64,000 nucleotides of DNA from Gemmatimonadaceae bacterium (GTDB lineage Bacteria > Gemmatimonadota > Gemmatimonadetes > Gemmatimonadales > Gemmatimonadaceae): the NCBI GenBank assembly GCA_020852815.1, contig JADZAN010000013.1, forward strand, positions 1 to 64,000, written 5' to 3'. The position numbers and the translations under genes are program-made. The notes under the pieces are model-generated. The model was not told where the DNA came from. It searched no databases and saw nothing but the letters and a program-made list of their open reading frames with translations. Shown in pieces: positions 27,419 to 35,764 of the stretch (its first letter is position 1; each line of letters opens with the position of its first letter).

Positions 27419-28705
27419 TCAGCGAGCGAGCGTCAGGATGGTTTGTCCTGAGCCATGCGCAATTCGGAGAACCCAGTCACGTCCGGCGGCATCCTTGAGC
27501 AGGTCCAGGTGCTTGACGTCGCCGATGCCACGCGTGAGGTGCCGGGTGGAGTTCTCCATGTCACCCAGCATCAGTTCGATGCGGCGGTCGTGGTGATCGT
27601 ACGCCGCACCGAGGAACGGATAGTCGTGCTGTTGCGCCTGCGCCCCGAATTCGGGGTCATCGACTTCGAGTGTCGTCACGCGCCCGGCGTTGCGGCGAGT
27701 GAAGGCCTCGAGACACGCCGCCCATTCGTGCTGGGGAATCTCGTCTGGATCCCCCTGTGGTAGCTGTCGGGAAACCGCCCCTGTTGGCGTAGGGACAGCG
27801 AACACCGAGCAGTGCGCACCGCGAATGAGGCCGGTGGCGGTGCTCCCGACCAGGATGCGGTCCACCAGCCCCGCGCCGCGACTCCCCGTCACGATGGTGT
27901 CGACGTGGGCGGACTTGGCAAAGTCGAGCAGTGCCTTGCTCGGCTTGCCGGTGAGCGTGATGGTCTCCACCGTCATGCCGCTGGGGATCTCGAGGCGCCC
28001 CCGCACGCGGGCAAACGCCGGTTCGACCCCTTCGCTGTAGTCCGACATCCAGGCCGCGTATGCCTCGGGTTGCAGCTCGAGGCGCGGGGCGACGTGCACC
28101 AGGTAGACCAGCGTCGCCGTGGGAAGCAGGCGAATGGCTGCCTGCGCCGCGACGATCGACGGTTCGCTGAAGTCGATCGCGATGGCCAGGCGCTGCGGGA
28201 GCGCGGTGAACTTGGGCGCTACCGCGAAGACCGGAACGCGCGACAGGCGCAACGCGTGCAGCGCCGTCTCGCCGCCAAACATGCGGTCGAGCAGGTCGTG
28301 ATGCCCGATCCCCGCCACGATCATTCGAGCCCCGGCTTCGCGCGCCGTCCGCGCGATGAGCGCCGCCGGATCGCCATCCTTGACCTGCAGCGTCCACGTA
28401 GGGTGCGATCCGGCGAGTTCGGTGACCTGGTCGCTCACGCGTTGCCGCAGCGCGTTGCGACGCGCATCGTCGGTCTCGACCGGCGGGAGCAACAAGCCGT
28501 AGTCGGCCGCCACGAGGGGGAGCGGCTCGAGCACGGAGAGTACGATGACATTGGCGCCGGTACGCTCGACGAGCGCCGCAGTCAGCTTGAGCGCCGCGGC
28601 CGCCGACGCGGTACCGTCAGTAGCAACGACAATGGGCCCCAGCAGGTTGTGATCGCCCGTCACGACATCGACCCCAACCTGGGGCGTTGCAAGTGCGGTT
28701 GACAT
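27419..28705 (-). CDS. Tandem universal stress protein fused to DUF5335
   Basis: A 428-residue soluble protein. Two USP domains follow each other: the first about 22-168, ending AGIGHHDLLDRMFGG; the second about 172-310, with IDFSEPS and the ATP-type G-2x-G-9x-G(S/T) signature in VTGSRGAGLVDRILVGSTATGL. The last ~110 residues, starting IPQHEWAACLEAFTRRNAG, resemble DUF5335, usually a separate small protein. ATG at 28705 follows GGAGG with a slightly long spacer. Tandem USPs are typical of DosR-type hypoxia regulons. The first domain lacks a clear ATP-binding glycine motif and may be non-binding. Confidence 0.85.
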   Translation of the reverse strand: MSTALATPQVGVDVVTGDHNLLGPIVVATDGTASAAAALKLTAALVERTGANVIVLSVLEPLPLVAADYGLLLPPVETDDARRNALRQRVSDQVTELAGSHPTWTLQVKDGDPAALIARTAREAGARMIVAGIGHHDLLDRMFGGETALHALRLSRVPVFAVAPKFTALPQRLAIAIDFSEPSIVAAQAAIRLLPTATLVYLVHVAPRLELQPEAYAAWMSDYSEGVEPAFARVRGRLEIPSGMTVETITLTGKPSKALLDFAKSAHVDTIVTGSRGAGLVDRILVGSTATGLIRGAHCSVFAVPTPTGAVSRQLPQGDPDEIPQHEWAACLEAFTRRNAGRVTTLEVDDPEFGAQAQQHDYPFLGAAYDHHDRRIELMLGDMENSTRHLTRGIGDVKHLDLLKDAAGRDWVLRIAHGSGQTILTLAR

Positions 28706-28956
28706 ATGAGGGGACCTCCACCGCATCGCCGAGGGGGCCGCACCCTGCGGTCGCCGCTCGACTTACCTCGATAGTGCGAGTCGGCCGGGAAGGCGTCTGT
28801 CCTCCCTCAACCCACGCCCCGTGAGGGAGTCGGAGGGTTTGTGTCGGGTAAAGCCGCACGAAACAGTCCTCATTTGGCGCCCGGGGCGCCTCGCCGCCGA
28901 CCTCGGCGGGAGAACTCGCGCCGGCGCTCGGGGGCAAGGCAAACCCGACGGGCCGC

Positions 28957-30459
28957 TCAGCCGTGCGGGGGCGGTGCGTCGCCCGTGCGGCCTGGGTCGG
29001 CGTACCGCGCCGGGGCGGCGCCGGCCATCGCCGCGCGCTGCCGTTGCGCCTGGCGGCGCCCGTAGGCCCAGTACACGACCATCCCCAGCGCCAGCCAGGT
29101 GAAGAGGCGGATCCAGGTGGCCCACGGGAGCGACACCATCTGAACGAAGCAGGCGAGGGCGCCGGCGATCGGGACCCACGGCATTCCCGGCGTCCGGAAC
29201 GGGCGCGGGACTTCCGGCGCGCGGCGGCGCAGGACGAGGATCCCGATGCACGCGAGGACGAAGGCCAGCTGCGTCCCCATGCTCACCAGCTGCCCCAGCA
29301 GCTGCAACGGGAGGAGCCCGGCGGCAATGGCAATGGCGCCCCCCACCAGCGCCGTGCTCACGTGCGGCGTGCGGAACGTCGGGTGCACTCGCGAGAAGAG
29401 CGGCGGGAGGAGCCCGTCGCGGCTCATGGCGTAGAAGATCCGCGTCTGCCCGATGAGCTGGACCATCATGGTGCTGAAGAGCCCGAACAGGGCGCTCACC
29501 TTGATGAAGGGGCTGAGCCAGCGCATCCCGGTGGCGTCGATCCCCACCGCCAGCGGGTCGGCCACGTCGAGCCGGTCGAAGCGCACGATCCCCGTCAGCA
29601 CGATGGCCACGGCGATGTAGAGGATGGTGCAGATGACGAGCGAGGCGAGGATCCCGATGGGCATGTCGCGTTGCGGCTGGCGGGCCTCCTGCGCCGCCGT
29701 GGACACGGCGTCGAAGCCGATGAAGGCGAAGAAGATCACCCCCGCCCCGCGCATCACCCCGCTCCAGCCAAACTCGCCGAACGTGCCGCTGTTGGGCGGG
29801 AGGAAGGGGGTGAGGTTGTCGCGCGAAACATAGGCCGCCCCCGCCGCGACAAACACGATGAGGACGGCAATCTTCACGATGACCAGCGCCGCGTTGGCGC
29901 TGGCGCTCTCCTTGATCCCCACCACGAGGAGCGCCGAGACGGCGAGGACGATGAGCGCCGCCGGCAGGTTGAAGACCCCGGTCGCGGTCGCACCTCCTGC
30001 CAGCGGGACCGCGGCGCCGAGTGGCGCGGTGAGCGCCGGCGAGAGGTGCCACCCCAGGTCGCGCATCAGCGAGACGAAGTAGCCGGACCACCCCACCGCG
30101 ACCGTCGACGCGGAGAGGGCGTACTCGAGCATCAGGTCCCACCCGATGATCCACGCCATCACCTCGCCCACGGTGGCGTAGGCGTAGGTGTACGCACTCC
30201 CGGCCACCGGAATCATCGCCGCCAGCTCCGCGTAGCAGAGCCCCGCCAGCGCACAGGCCACGGCGGCGATGATCATGGAGAGGACGAGCGCCGGCCCCGC
30301 ATGCCGCGCCGCCGCGGTCCCGGTGAGGACGAAGATGCCGGTGCCGATGATGGAGCCCACGCCTAACGCCGTCAGGTGCACCGGCCCCAGCGTCCGCCGC
30401 AGCACCCCCCGCCCCGCCTCCACGTGCAACTGCGCGATCGACTTGATGTAGCCCGCCAT
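28957..30459 (-). CDS. APC-family cationic amino acid permease
   Basis: A 500-residue transporter with about twelve membrane segments. The first segment has the APC substrate-binding signature GVGSIIGTGIFVLTGTAA. The later FIGFDAVSTAAQEARQPQRDMP is characteristic of CAT-type permeases. ATG at 30459 is preceded by GGAGGG. It most likely imports amino acids by proton or substrate exchange; the substrate is not inferable. The gene is flanked by 250 bp upstream of the USP gene start and a hairpin-bearing gap on the other side, so it is probably transcribed alone. Confidence 0.88.
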   Translation of the reverse strand: MAGYIKSIAQLHVEAGRGVLRRTLGPVHLTALGVGSIIGTGIFVLTGTAAARHAGPALVLSMIIAAVACALAGLCYAELAAMIPVAGSAYTYAYATVGEVMAWIIGWDLMLEYALSASTVAVGWSGYFVSLMRDLGWHLSPALTAPLGAAVPLAGGATATGVFNLPAALIVLAVSALLVVGIKESASANAALVIVKIAVLIVFVAAGAAYVSRDNLTPFLPPNSGTFGEFGWSGVMRGAGVIFFAFIGFDAVSTAAQEARQPQRDMPIGILASLVICTILYIAVAIVLTGIVRFDRLDVADPLAVGIDATGMRWLSPFIKVSALFGLFSTMMVQLIGQTRIFYAMSRDGLLPPLFSRVHPTFRTPHVSTALVGGAIAIAAGLLPLQLLGQLVSMGTQLAFVLACIGILVLRRRAPEVPRPFRTPGMPWVPIAGALACFVQMVSLPWATWIRLFTWLALGMVVYWAYGRRQAQRQRAAMAGAAPARYADPGRTGDAPPPHG

Positions 30460-30575
30460 GTGCCCTCCATCCTGGGGAACGGCGCGCAGCCCAACCGCCA
30501 CGCGCGCCCCCCAGAATGGAGCGAGCCCCCCCTGACAAGTGTCCGCCCCCCGTCCGCCCCCCGTCCGAGCCCTGT

Positions 30576-30639
30576 CTCGTTCCCAGCCCTCGCTGGGACA
30601 GGCCTCTCGTCCTCTCGTCTTCTCGTCTTCTCGTCTTCT
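30576..30639. repeat. Hairpin plus CTCGTCTT repeat tract
   Basis: TCCCAGC (30581-30587) pairs with GCTGGGA (30592-30598) over a four-base loop, the same stem as at 26-43. Directly after it lies a tract of CTCGTCTT/CTCGTCCT units (30604-30639) ending at the stop codon of the response regulator. The same units form both arms of the palindrome at 51147-51292. On the minus strand the tract follows the regulator gene and could help terminate it. Confidence 0.55.
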
Positions 30640-31369
30640 AACGTTGCAGTCGATACCCCACCTTCAGCACCGTCAGAATGTGCCGCGGCGACGACGGATC
30701 GCGCTCCAGCTTTCGCCTCAGCTCCGCGATGTGCGTGTCGACGGTCCGGCTCATCACCGAGTCGTCGTACCCCCACACCTCGCGCAACAGGTCGAGGCGC
30801 GTGGCCAACTCGCCATTGCGCTCCAGCAGCGCACACAGGAGCTCGAACTCCTTGGGGCGCAGCGCCACCTCGCGTCCGTCGCGGCGCACGGTGCGCGTCG
30901 ATGCATCGACTACCACGTCACCAAAGCGCTGCAGCGACGCGGTCGACGCGGCGGCCGCGGGCGACGCAGTGCCCGCTCCCGCCTCGCGCCCCTCGCGCCC
31001 TTCACGACGGGCGCGCCGCAGGAGCGCGTCGACGCGCGCCAGCAGCTCCATCAACCCGAACGGCTTGGTGACATAGTCGTCGGCGCCGAACCGGAAGCCG
31101 CGCACCTTGTCGGCCTCCTCGCCTAACGCCGTGAGGACCAGGACGGGGACGTCGTCGCCGCGCTCGCGCAGGTCGCGCAGCACTCGGTAGCCGTCGGCGT
31201 CGGGGAGCATGAGATCGAGCAGGATGAGGTCCGGACGCGCATCGCGCGCCTGCGCCAACCCCTCCTGCGCCGTCCCCGCCACCACCACGCGATACCCCTC
31301 GAACTCCAGGTTGCTGCGCAGCCCGGTTGCCAGGCGCTCGTTGTCTTCCACCACGAGAATGGTCGCCAT
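30638..31369 (-). CDS. OmpR-family response regulator
   Basis: A 243-residue DNA-binding regulator. The receiver domain (1-120) contains VVEDNERLA, phosphoacceptor Asp in LILLDLMLPDADG and lysine in YVTKPFG. A linker of about 25 residues rich in Ala/Gly/Arg precedes the winged-helix domain (about 145-240) with LRPKEFELLCALL and SRTVDTHIAELRRKL. The start overlaps the kinase stop by one base (TGATG), so kinase and regulator are translationally coupled. The signal is unknown. Confidence 0.92.
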   Translation of the reverse strand: MATILVVEDNERLATGLRSNLEFEGYRVVVAGTAQEGLAQARDARPDLILLDLMLPDADGYRVLRDLRERGDDVPVLVLTALGEEADKVRGFRFGADDYVTKPFGLMELLARVDALLRRARREGREGREAGAGTASPAAAASTASLQRFGDVVVDASTRTVRRDGREVALRPKEFELLCALLERNGELATRLDLLREVWGYDDSVMSRTVDTHIAELRRKLERDPSSPRHILTVLKVGYRLQR

Positions 31370-33036
31370 CAGGCCACCCGTCCCGGGCGCGACGCTGGTG
31401 CACCGGCGGTCGCCTCGGCCGCCAGCGGCAGCGCCAGGCAGAAGGCGGCGCCCCCGCGCGGGCCCTCCTCGACCCAAACACGGGCGTGCATCGCGACGGC
31501 CAGCTCCTGCACCACGGCGAGCCCGAGCCCGCTCCCCCCGCGCCCACTGTCGCCCGCACTCGTCAGGCGCACGTAGGGGAGCCAGATGCGCGAGCGGTCG
31601 CTGGCCGGGATCCCGGCACCGGCGTCGTCCACGCGCACCACGCCCTCGTCGCCGGCGCGCCACACCGCCAGGTGCACGCCGCGCGACGGGACGCCGTACT
31701 TCACCGCGTTGTCCAGCAGGTTGAGCAGCACCTGGCGAATGGCTCCGACATCGCCGCGCACGCACGGCGCATCGCGCAGCTCCCACGTCAGCGCCCCCCC
31801 CGACGATTCGGCGAGCGGGACGAACGCCGTGGCCACCTCGCGCGCCACGGTCCCCAGGTCGACCGGCTCCAGCTGCAACGGCGCGGCGCCGCGCGACGAG
31901 CGCGAGAAGTGCAGGATGTTTTCCACCATGTGCATGAGACGGCGCGCCTCCTGCACGATGGTCTCGGCTGCCTGCCGCGCCTCGCGCGGGGTGCGCGCCC
32001 GCTCCAGCGACAGCGTCTCGCCAAACAGGAGGATCTGGGCCAGCGGCGTGCGCAGCTCGTGCGACACGCTCGAGGTGAAGTCGGCGCGCAGGCGCGCCAG
32101 CTCGTGCTCGCGCCGGATCTGCACCAGCGCCACCGCCCCCAGCGCCGCCGTGAGGGCGAGCAGTCCCACCAGCAACGGAACGTTGGACCGCTCCGGCGTC
32201 CCCACGGCGAGCCGCCCCGCCGCATCGCGTCGCAGCGACACATCGATCGTGAGCGCGGCATCGCTCCACTCGGCGCTCCCGCGATACACCGTCCCATCGT
32301 CACGCCCCAGCCGCAACACCTCCTGCGCGCCGCGGCGCACGCGCACCGCCAGCAGCGAATCGTTTGGCACGGGAAGCGGCGTCACGGCGGGAAGCAGTCG
32401 ATGCTCGCGCATCACCGCGTCGGGGATGCGTCGCTCCACCGCCGAGGGACAGGCCGTGAGCGCGTAGACGGCGATTGGCGTCCCGAGCCGTGCAAAGCGC
32501 ACCCCCATCACCACGGCGCTCCGCCTTCCGGCAATCGTCGCCATGTCCAACCGCCACGGCGCCTCCGGCACCGGGAGCGTGCGCCCCGCGCGCGCGAGCA
32601 CCCCGAACAGCGCCGCCTGTACCTCGTCAGGCACTCCTTCCGGCCAGATGGCGCGTTCCCCGCTGCGCAGATCCAGGCGCGCCAAGGCGCGCGGTGGGGC
32701 GCTGTCGCCGGCCATGCACGGAAAGGCCCCCTCGGCACTGGCGGCGAGCGTGGAAAGCGCGAGCGGCGGCTCGTACGGCGAGGCGGCCGTTCCCACCACT
32801 ACCATGCCTAACGCGCGGAGCACTTCGCCCTCCAGGCGCTGGCGGGCATCGCTCCGGAACTCCCACGCCGCCATGGCCGCGTACTCGCGCAGGGCGCGCT
32901 CGGCCGTCATGCGCTCGGCGCGCGCCGCCTGGTGCGCCTCGTACGCCAGGCGCGCCGACACCAGCACCGTCGCCATCAACAGGACGACGAGGAGGGTGAC
33001 GCGCGTCGGGACGGCGCGGGACAGGCGAGACGGCAT
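31369..33036 (-). CDS. Membrane sensor histidine kinase
   Basis: A 555-residue sensor kinase upstream of and coupled to its OmpR-type regulator. Membrane segments at about 13-30 and 288-308 enclose a periplasmic domain of about 250 residues that I do not recognise. The kinase core has the acceptor His in SSVSHELRTPLAQIL, an N box LLNLLDNAVKYG, VDDAGAGIP and GGSGLGLAVVQE. The large, apparently unfamiliar external domain suggests sensing of an envelope or extracellular signal. The gene ahead (P-type ATPase) is 149 bp away on the same strand. Confidence 0.88.
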   Translation of the reverse strand: MPSRLSRAVPTRVTLLVVLLMATVLVSARLAYEAHQAARAERMTAERALREYAAMAAWEFRSDARQRLEGEVLRALGMVVVGTAASPYEPPLALSTLAASAEGAFPCMAGDSAPPRALARLDLRSGERAIWPEGVPDEVQAALFGVLARAGRTLPVPEAPWRLDMATIAGRRSAVVMGVRFARLGTPIAVYALTACPSAVERRIPDAVMREHRLLPAVTPLPVPNDSLLAVRVRRGAQEVLRLGRDDGTVYRGSAEWSDAALTIDVSLRRDAAGRLAVGTPERSNVPLLVGLLALTAALGAVALVQIRREHELARLRADFTSSVSHELRTPLAQILLFGETLSLERARTPREARQAAETIVQEARRLMHMVENILHFSRSSRGAAPLQLEPVDLGTVAREVATAFVPLAESSGGALTWELRDAPCVRGDVGAIRQVLLNLLDNAVKYGVPSRGVHLAVWRAGDEGVVRVDDAGAGIPASDRSRIWLPYVRLTSAGDSGRGGSGLGLAVVQELAVAMHARVWVEEGPRGGAAFCLALPLAAEATAGAPASRPGRVA

Positions 33037-33185
33037 GCGCGGAGCTTATGTCGCGGGGGCGGTCGTGCCAACGATGGGGCGAAGCGCGTGCCCTACCATA
33101 CGCGTTCCCCCGCCCCTGCGACGCGGTTCTGACACGGCTCTGACATGAACGGCGCTGACGTGCTCGGCGCAGACATCACGCGGCA

Positions 33186-35048
33186 TCACTCCTCGTAGGC
33201 GACGCGGCTGGCGCGCAGCGCGTTGAGGATCACCGCCACGTCGATGGCCTCCTGCACGAGTGCACCAGCCACCGGGGGGAGGTAGCCGAGGGCCGCGACG
33301 ACCATGCCGGCCGCGCTCAGTCCGAGGCCGACGCCAATGCTCTGCCTGGCGATCCGCAGCGTCCCCTGCGCAATGCGCATCGCCTCGCCCACGCGCGAGA
33401 GGTCGTCGATGAGGATCACGACGTCGGCCGCCTCGGCAGTGATCCCTCCCCCGTGACCGGCGAGGGCAATCCCGACGTCGGCGCGCGACAGCGCCGGGGC
33501 GTCGTTGGTGCCGTCGCCCACCATCATCACGTGTCCCACCTCGCGGGAGAGTGCGGCGACGCGATCCACCTTGTCGCCCGGCAGCAGGTCGCCGACCGCC
33601 TCGGAGATCCCGACCGTCGCGGCGACCGCTTCCGCATTTCGTCGGTTGTCACCCGACAGCAGCAACGTGCGGCGCACGCCGAGTGCCGGGAGCGCGCGCA
33701 GGAGCCCGCTGGCCGACGCGCGAATGCGGTCGTCGTAGTCGATGGCGCCGCGCAGCACGCCATCCACCGCAACGAAGGCCCGCAGCGATACGCCGTCGTC
33801 ATCGAGCGGTGTGGCAGCGGCGGGATCGGCGCCGAGTTGTTGCAGGACGTACGCGCGGGCACCGACCACGACGGTGTGCCCTTCCACGTTGCCGGCGACG
33901 CCCTGCCCCGGCGCCTCGCGAATGTTCGCGGGGAGGGGGAGCACGCCCACCGCGTCGCGCGCCGCCTCGGTGGTGGAGCGTGCCAGCAGGTGGCCGGCGC
34001 GCTGCTCCACCGCGCCCGCCAGCCGCAACAGCTCGCGCTGGGGGATGCCGTCGAGCGTCAGCACGCGACTCACGCGCGGACGCCCCTCGGTGATCGTCCC
34101 CGTCTTGTCGAAGATGGCGACCTGCGCATCGGACAGCCGCTCCAGCGCGCTCCCGCTGCGGACAATGATGTGTCGCGTCGCCGCGCGATTGATCCCGCCG
34201 ATGATCGCCACGGGGGTGGCGAGGATGAGCGGACACGGCGTGGCCACGACCAGCACAGCGAGTGCCCGCGTGGCATCGCCGCTCAACCACCAGGCCAGCG
34301 CGCAGACCAGGAGCGTGACCGGGGTGAACCAGCCGGCGTAGCGGTCCGCGAGTCGCTGCAACGGAGATTTGGAGGACTCGGCTGACTTGACCAACTCGAC
34401 AATGCGGGCATACTGGCTCTCGCCGGAGCGCGCCGTGGCTCGCATCACGAGAGCCCCGCTCCCGTTCAGCATCCCGCTCAGCACAGCGGCACCGGGCGCC
34501 ACCCGACGCGGAACGGGTTCACCGGTGAGTCGCGAGGTATCGAGCTCCGAATGTCCCTCCACCACCTCGCCGTCGCACGGCACCACCTCGCCCGGCCTCA
34601 CCACCAGTCGATCGTCCACCGCGATCGACTCCACCGGGATGTCGTGCTCATGACCTTCGGTGAGGAGGTGCGCCGTGCGCGGCGCGGCGTCTTCCAGCGC
34701 ACGCACCGCGGCCGACGCTCGCCCCTCGGCGTATCGCTCCAGCGCCTCGCCGCCCGTCTGCATGAGGACCACGACGAGCCCGGCGAGCGGTTGCTGCAAC
34801 GCCAACGATGCGCCGATGGCCAGCGCGGCAATGACGTCGGTGGCGAAGTTTCCCTTCGACACGGCAACCAGCGTGCGGACCAGCACCGGTGCTCCGGTGA
34901 TGCCGAGCGCGAGGAGCCACGTGAAGCGCGCGATCTCGTCGCCACCCTTCCAGTGGGCAACGCCGCCGAATAGCATCCCCGCCAGCGCGCCAACGGGGAG
35001 GATCGCCGCGCGCCACATTGCCACGCGCGATGTCTCGTCCCGCCTCAT
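33186..35048 (-). CDS. P1B-type metal-transporting ATPase with TPC motif
   Basis: A 620-residue ion pump. Visible P-type landmarks: DTSRLTGEPVP (actuator TGE loop), the transmembrane metal-site region ATPCPLILATP, the phosphorylation motif FDKTGTITEG (Asp314) and GDGTNDAPALS. No N-terminal metal-binding domain (HMA or His-rich) is present: the protein starts almost directly in membrane helices. The membrane motif reads Thr270-Pro-Cys272 instead of CPC (Cu, Zn/Cd) or SPC (Co/Fe). TPC is described for the P1B-5 subgroup, whose characterised members export nickel or iron, but the C-terminal hemerythrin domain of those is missing. Substrate is therefore open. Confidence 0.85.
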   Translation of the reverse strand: MRRDETSRVAMWRAAILPVGALAGMLFGGVAHWKGGDEIARFTWLLALGITGAPVLVRTLVAVSKGNFATDVIAALAIGASLALQQPLAGLVVVLMQTGGEALERYAEGRASAAVRALEDAAPRTAHLLTEGHEHDIPVESIAVDDRLVVRPGEVVPCDGEVVEGHSELDTSRLTGEPVPRRVAPGAAVLSGMLNGSGALVMRATARSGESQYARIVELVKSAESSKSPLQRLADRYAGWFTPVTLLVCALAWWLSGDATRALAVLVVATPCPLILATPVAIIGGINRAATRHIIVRSGSALERLSDAQVAIFDKTGTITEGRPRVSRVLTLDGIPQRELLRLAGAVEQRAGHLLARSTTEAARDAVGVLPLPANIREAPGQGVAGNVEGHTVVVGARAYVLQQLGADPAAATPLDDDGVSLRAFVAVDGVLRGAIDYDDRIRASASGLLRALPALGVRRTLLLSGDNRRNAEAVAATVGISEAVGDLLPGDKVDRVAALSREVGHVMMVGDGTNDAPALSRADVGIALAGHGGGITAEAADVVILIDDLSRVGEAMRIAQGTLRIARQSIGVGLGLSAAGMVVAALGYLPPVAGALVQEAIDVAVILNALRASRVAYEE

Positions 35049-35132
35049 TGCCCGACAGCTCGCGAGGGAAGCACCCGATGCGTGACGCCTGCGCGCGTTG
35101 ACATGCTGTCGGTGTTCCGTTCAGGAGGACCC

Positions 35133-35678
35133 ATGCAACCCATGCTTCGCACGCACACCGGAAGGGGAGGCTTCGCGATCGCCGCGGTGTTCGGTGTCGC
35201 GACGCTGCTCACCGCCTGCACCGCCACACCCTCCCCCGTCCATGTGGTCGGGACGCGCTCGGAGGTGGCCGTGATCGCCGGCGAATGGGAGGGAGAATAC
35301 CACAGCGTCGAGACCGGGCGCAGCGGCAACATCTCGTTTTCGCTCAAGGCGGGGACCGACACAGCATTCGGCGACGTCGTGATGGTCCCGCGCGCCGTTG
35401 TCCCTTCGACGAGCGATCCGCGCAGCGCGGTCCCGGGAATCCCCACGGCACCACAGGTCCTCCCCATCTCGTTCGTGCGCGTGGCCACCAGTACGATCTC
35501 GGGGACGCTGGACCCGTACAAGTCGCCCGACTGCGGGTGCACGCTCCGCACGGTCTTTCGCGGCACGATCAGCGGCGACCGCATCGACGGGACGTTCACC
35601 ACCGACCACAGCGATCAGTCAGCGCCACAGCAGAAGGGGAGCTGGTGGGTGAAGCGGAAAGTCGTCGCAAAGCCTTAG
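35133..35678 (+). CDS. Small lipoprotein of unknown function
   Basis: A 181-residue exported lipoprotein. ATG at 35133 follows AGGAGGACCC and gives a signal ending FGVATLLTAC, with the lipobox Cys at about residue 29. The mature part is short on recognised motifs; it contains GEWEGEYHSVETGRSGNISF, a CGCTLRTVFRG strand with two cysteines (likely disulfide or metal) and a C-terminal GTFTTDHSDQ segment. The pattern of beta strands suggests a lipocalin-like or small barrel fold, but this is a guess. I do not recognise the family. It converges on the CBS-domain gene. Confidence 0.7.
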   Translation: MQPMLRTHTGRGGFAIAAVFGVATLLTACTATPSPVHVVGTRSEVAVIAGEWEGEYHSVETGRSGNISFSLKAGTDTAFGDVVMVPRAVVPSTSDPRSAVPGIPTAPQVLPISFVRVATSTISGTLDPYKSPDCGCTLRTVFRGTISGDRIDGTFTTDHSDQSAPQQKGSWWVKRKVVAKP

Positions 35679-35706
35679 TCACGCAGGCGCTCATCGAGCG
35701 ATACAC

Positions 35707-35736
35707 GAACGGGCGACCGCAACAGGTCGCCCGTTC
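35707..35736. terminator. Hairpin between convergent genes
   Basis: GAACGGGCGACC (35707-35718) and GGTCGCCCGTTC (35725-35736) form a perfect 12-bp stem over GCAACA. It sits between the converging lipoprotein and CBS-domain genes and has no clear U-tract in either direction, so it would have to act as a bidirectional barrier. Confidence 0.7.
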
Positions 35737-35764
35737 TCGTGCCGTGTCGCATTGCGACGACGCG

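Noticed and set aside
28963-30366. A 467-codon open frame on the plus strand
   Set aside because: Antisense to the amino acid permease; strongly charged, no ribosome binding site, no recognisable motif.
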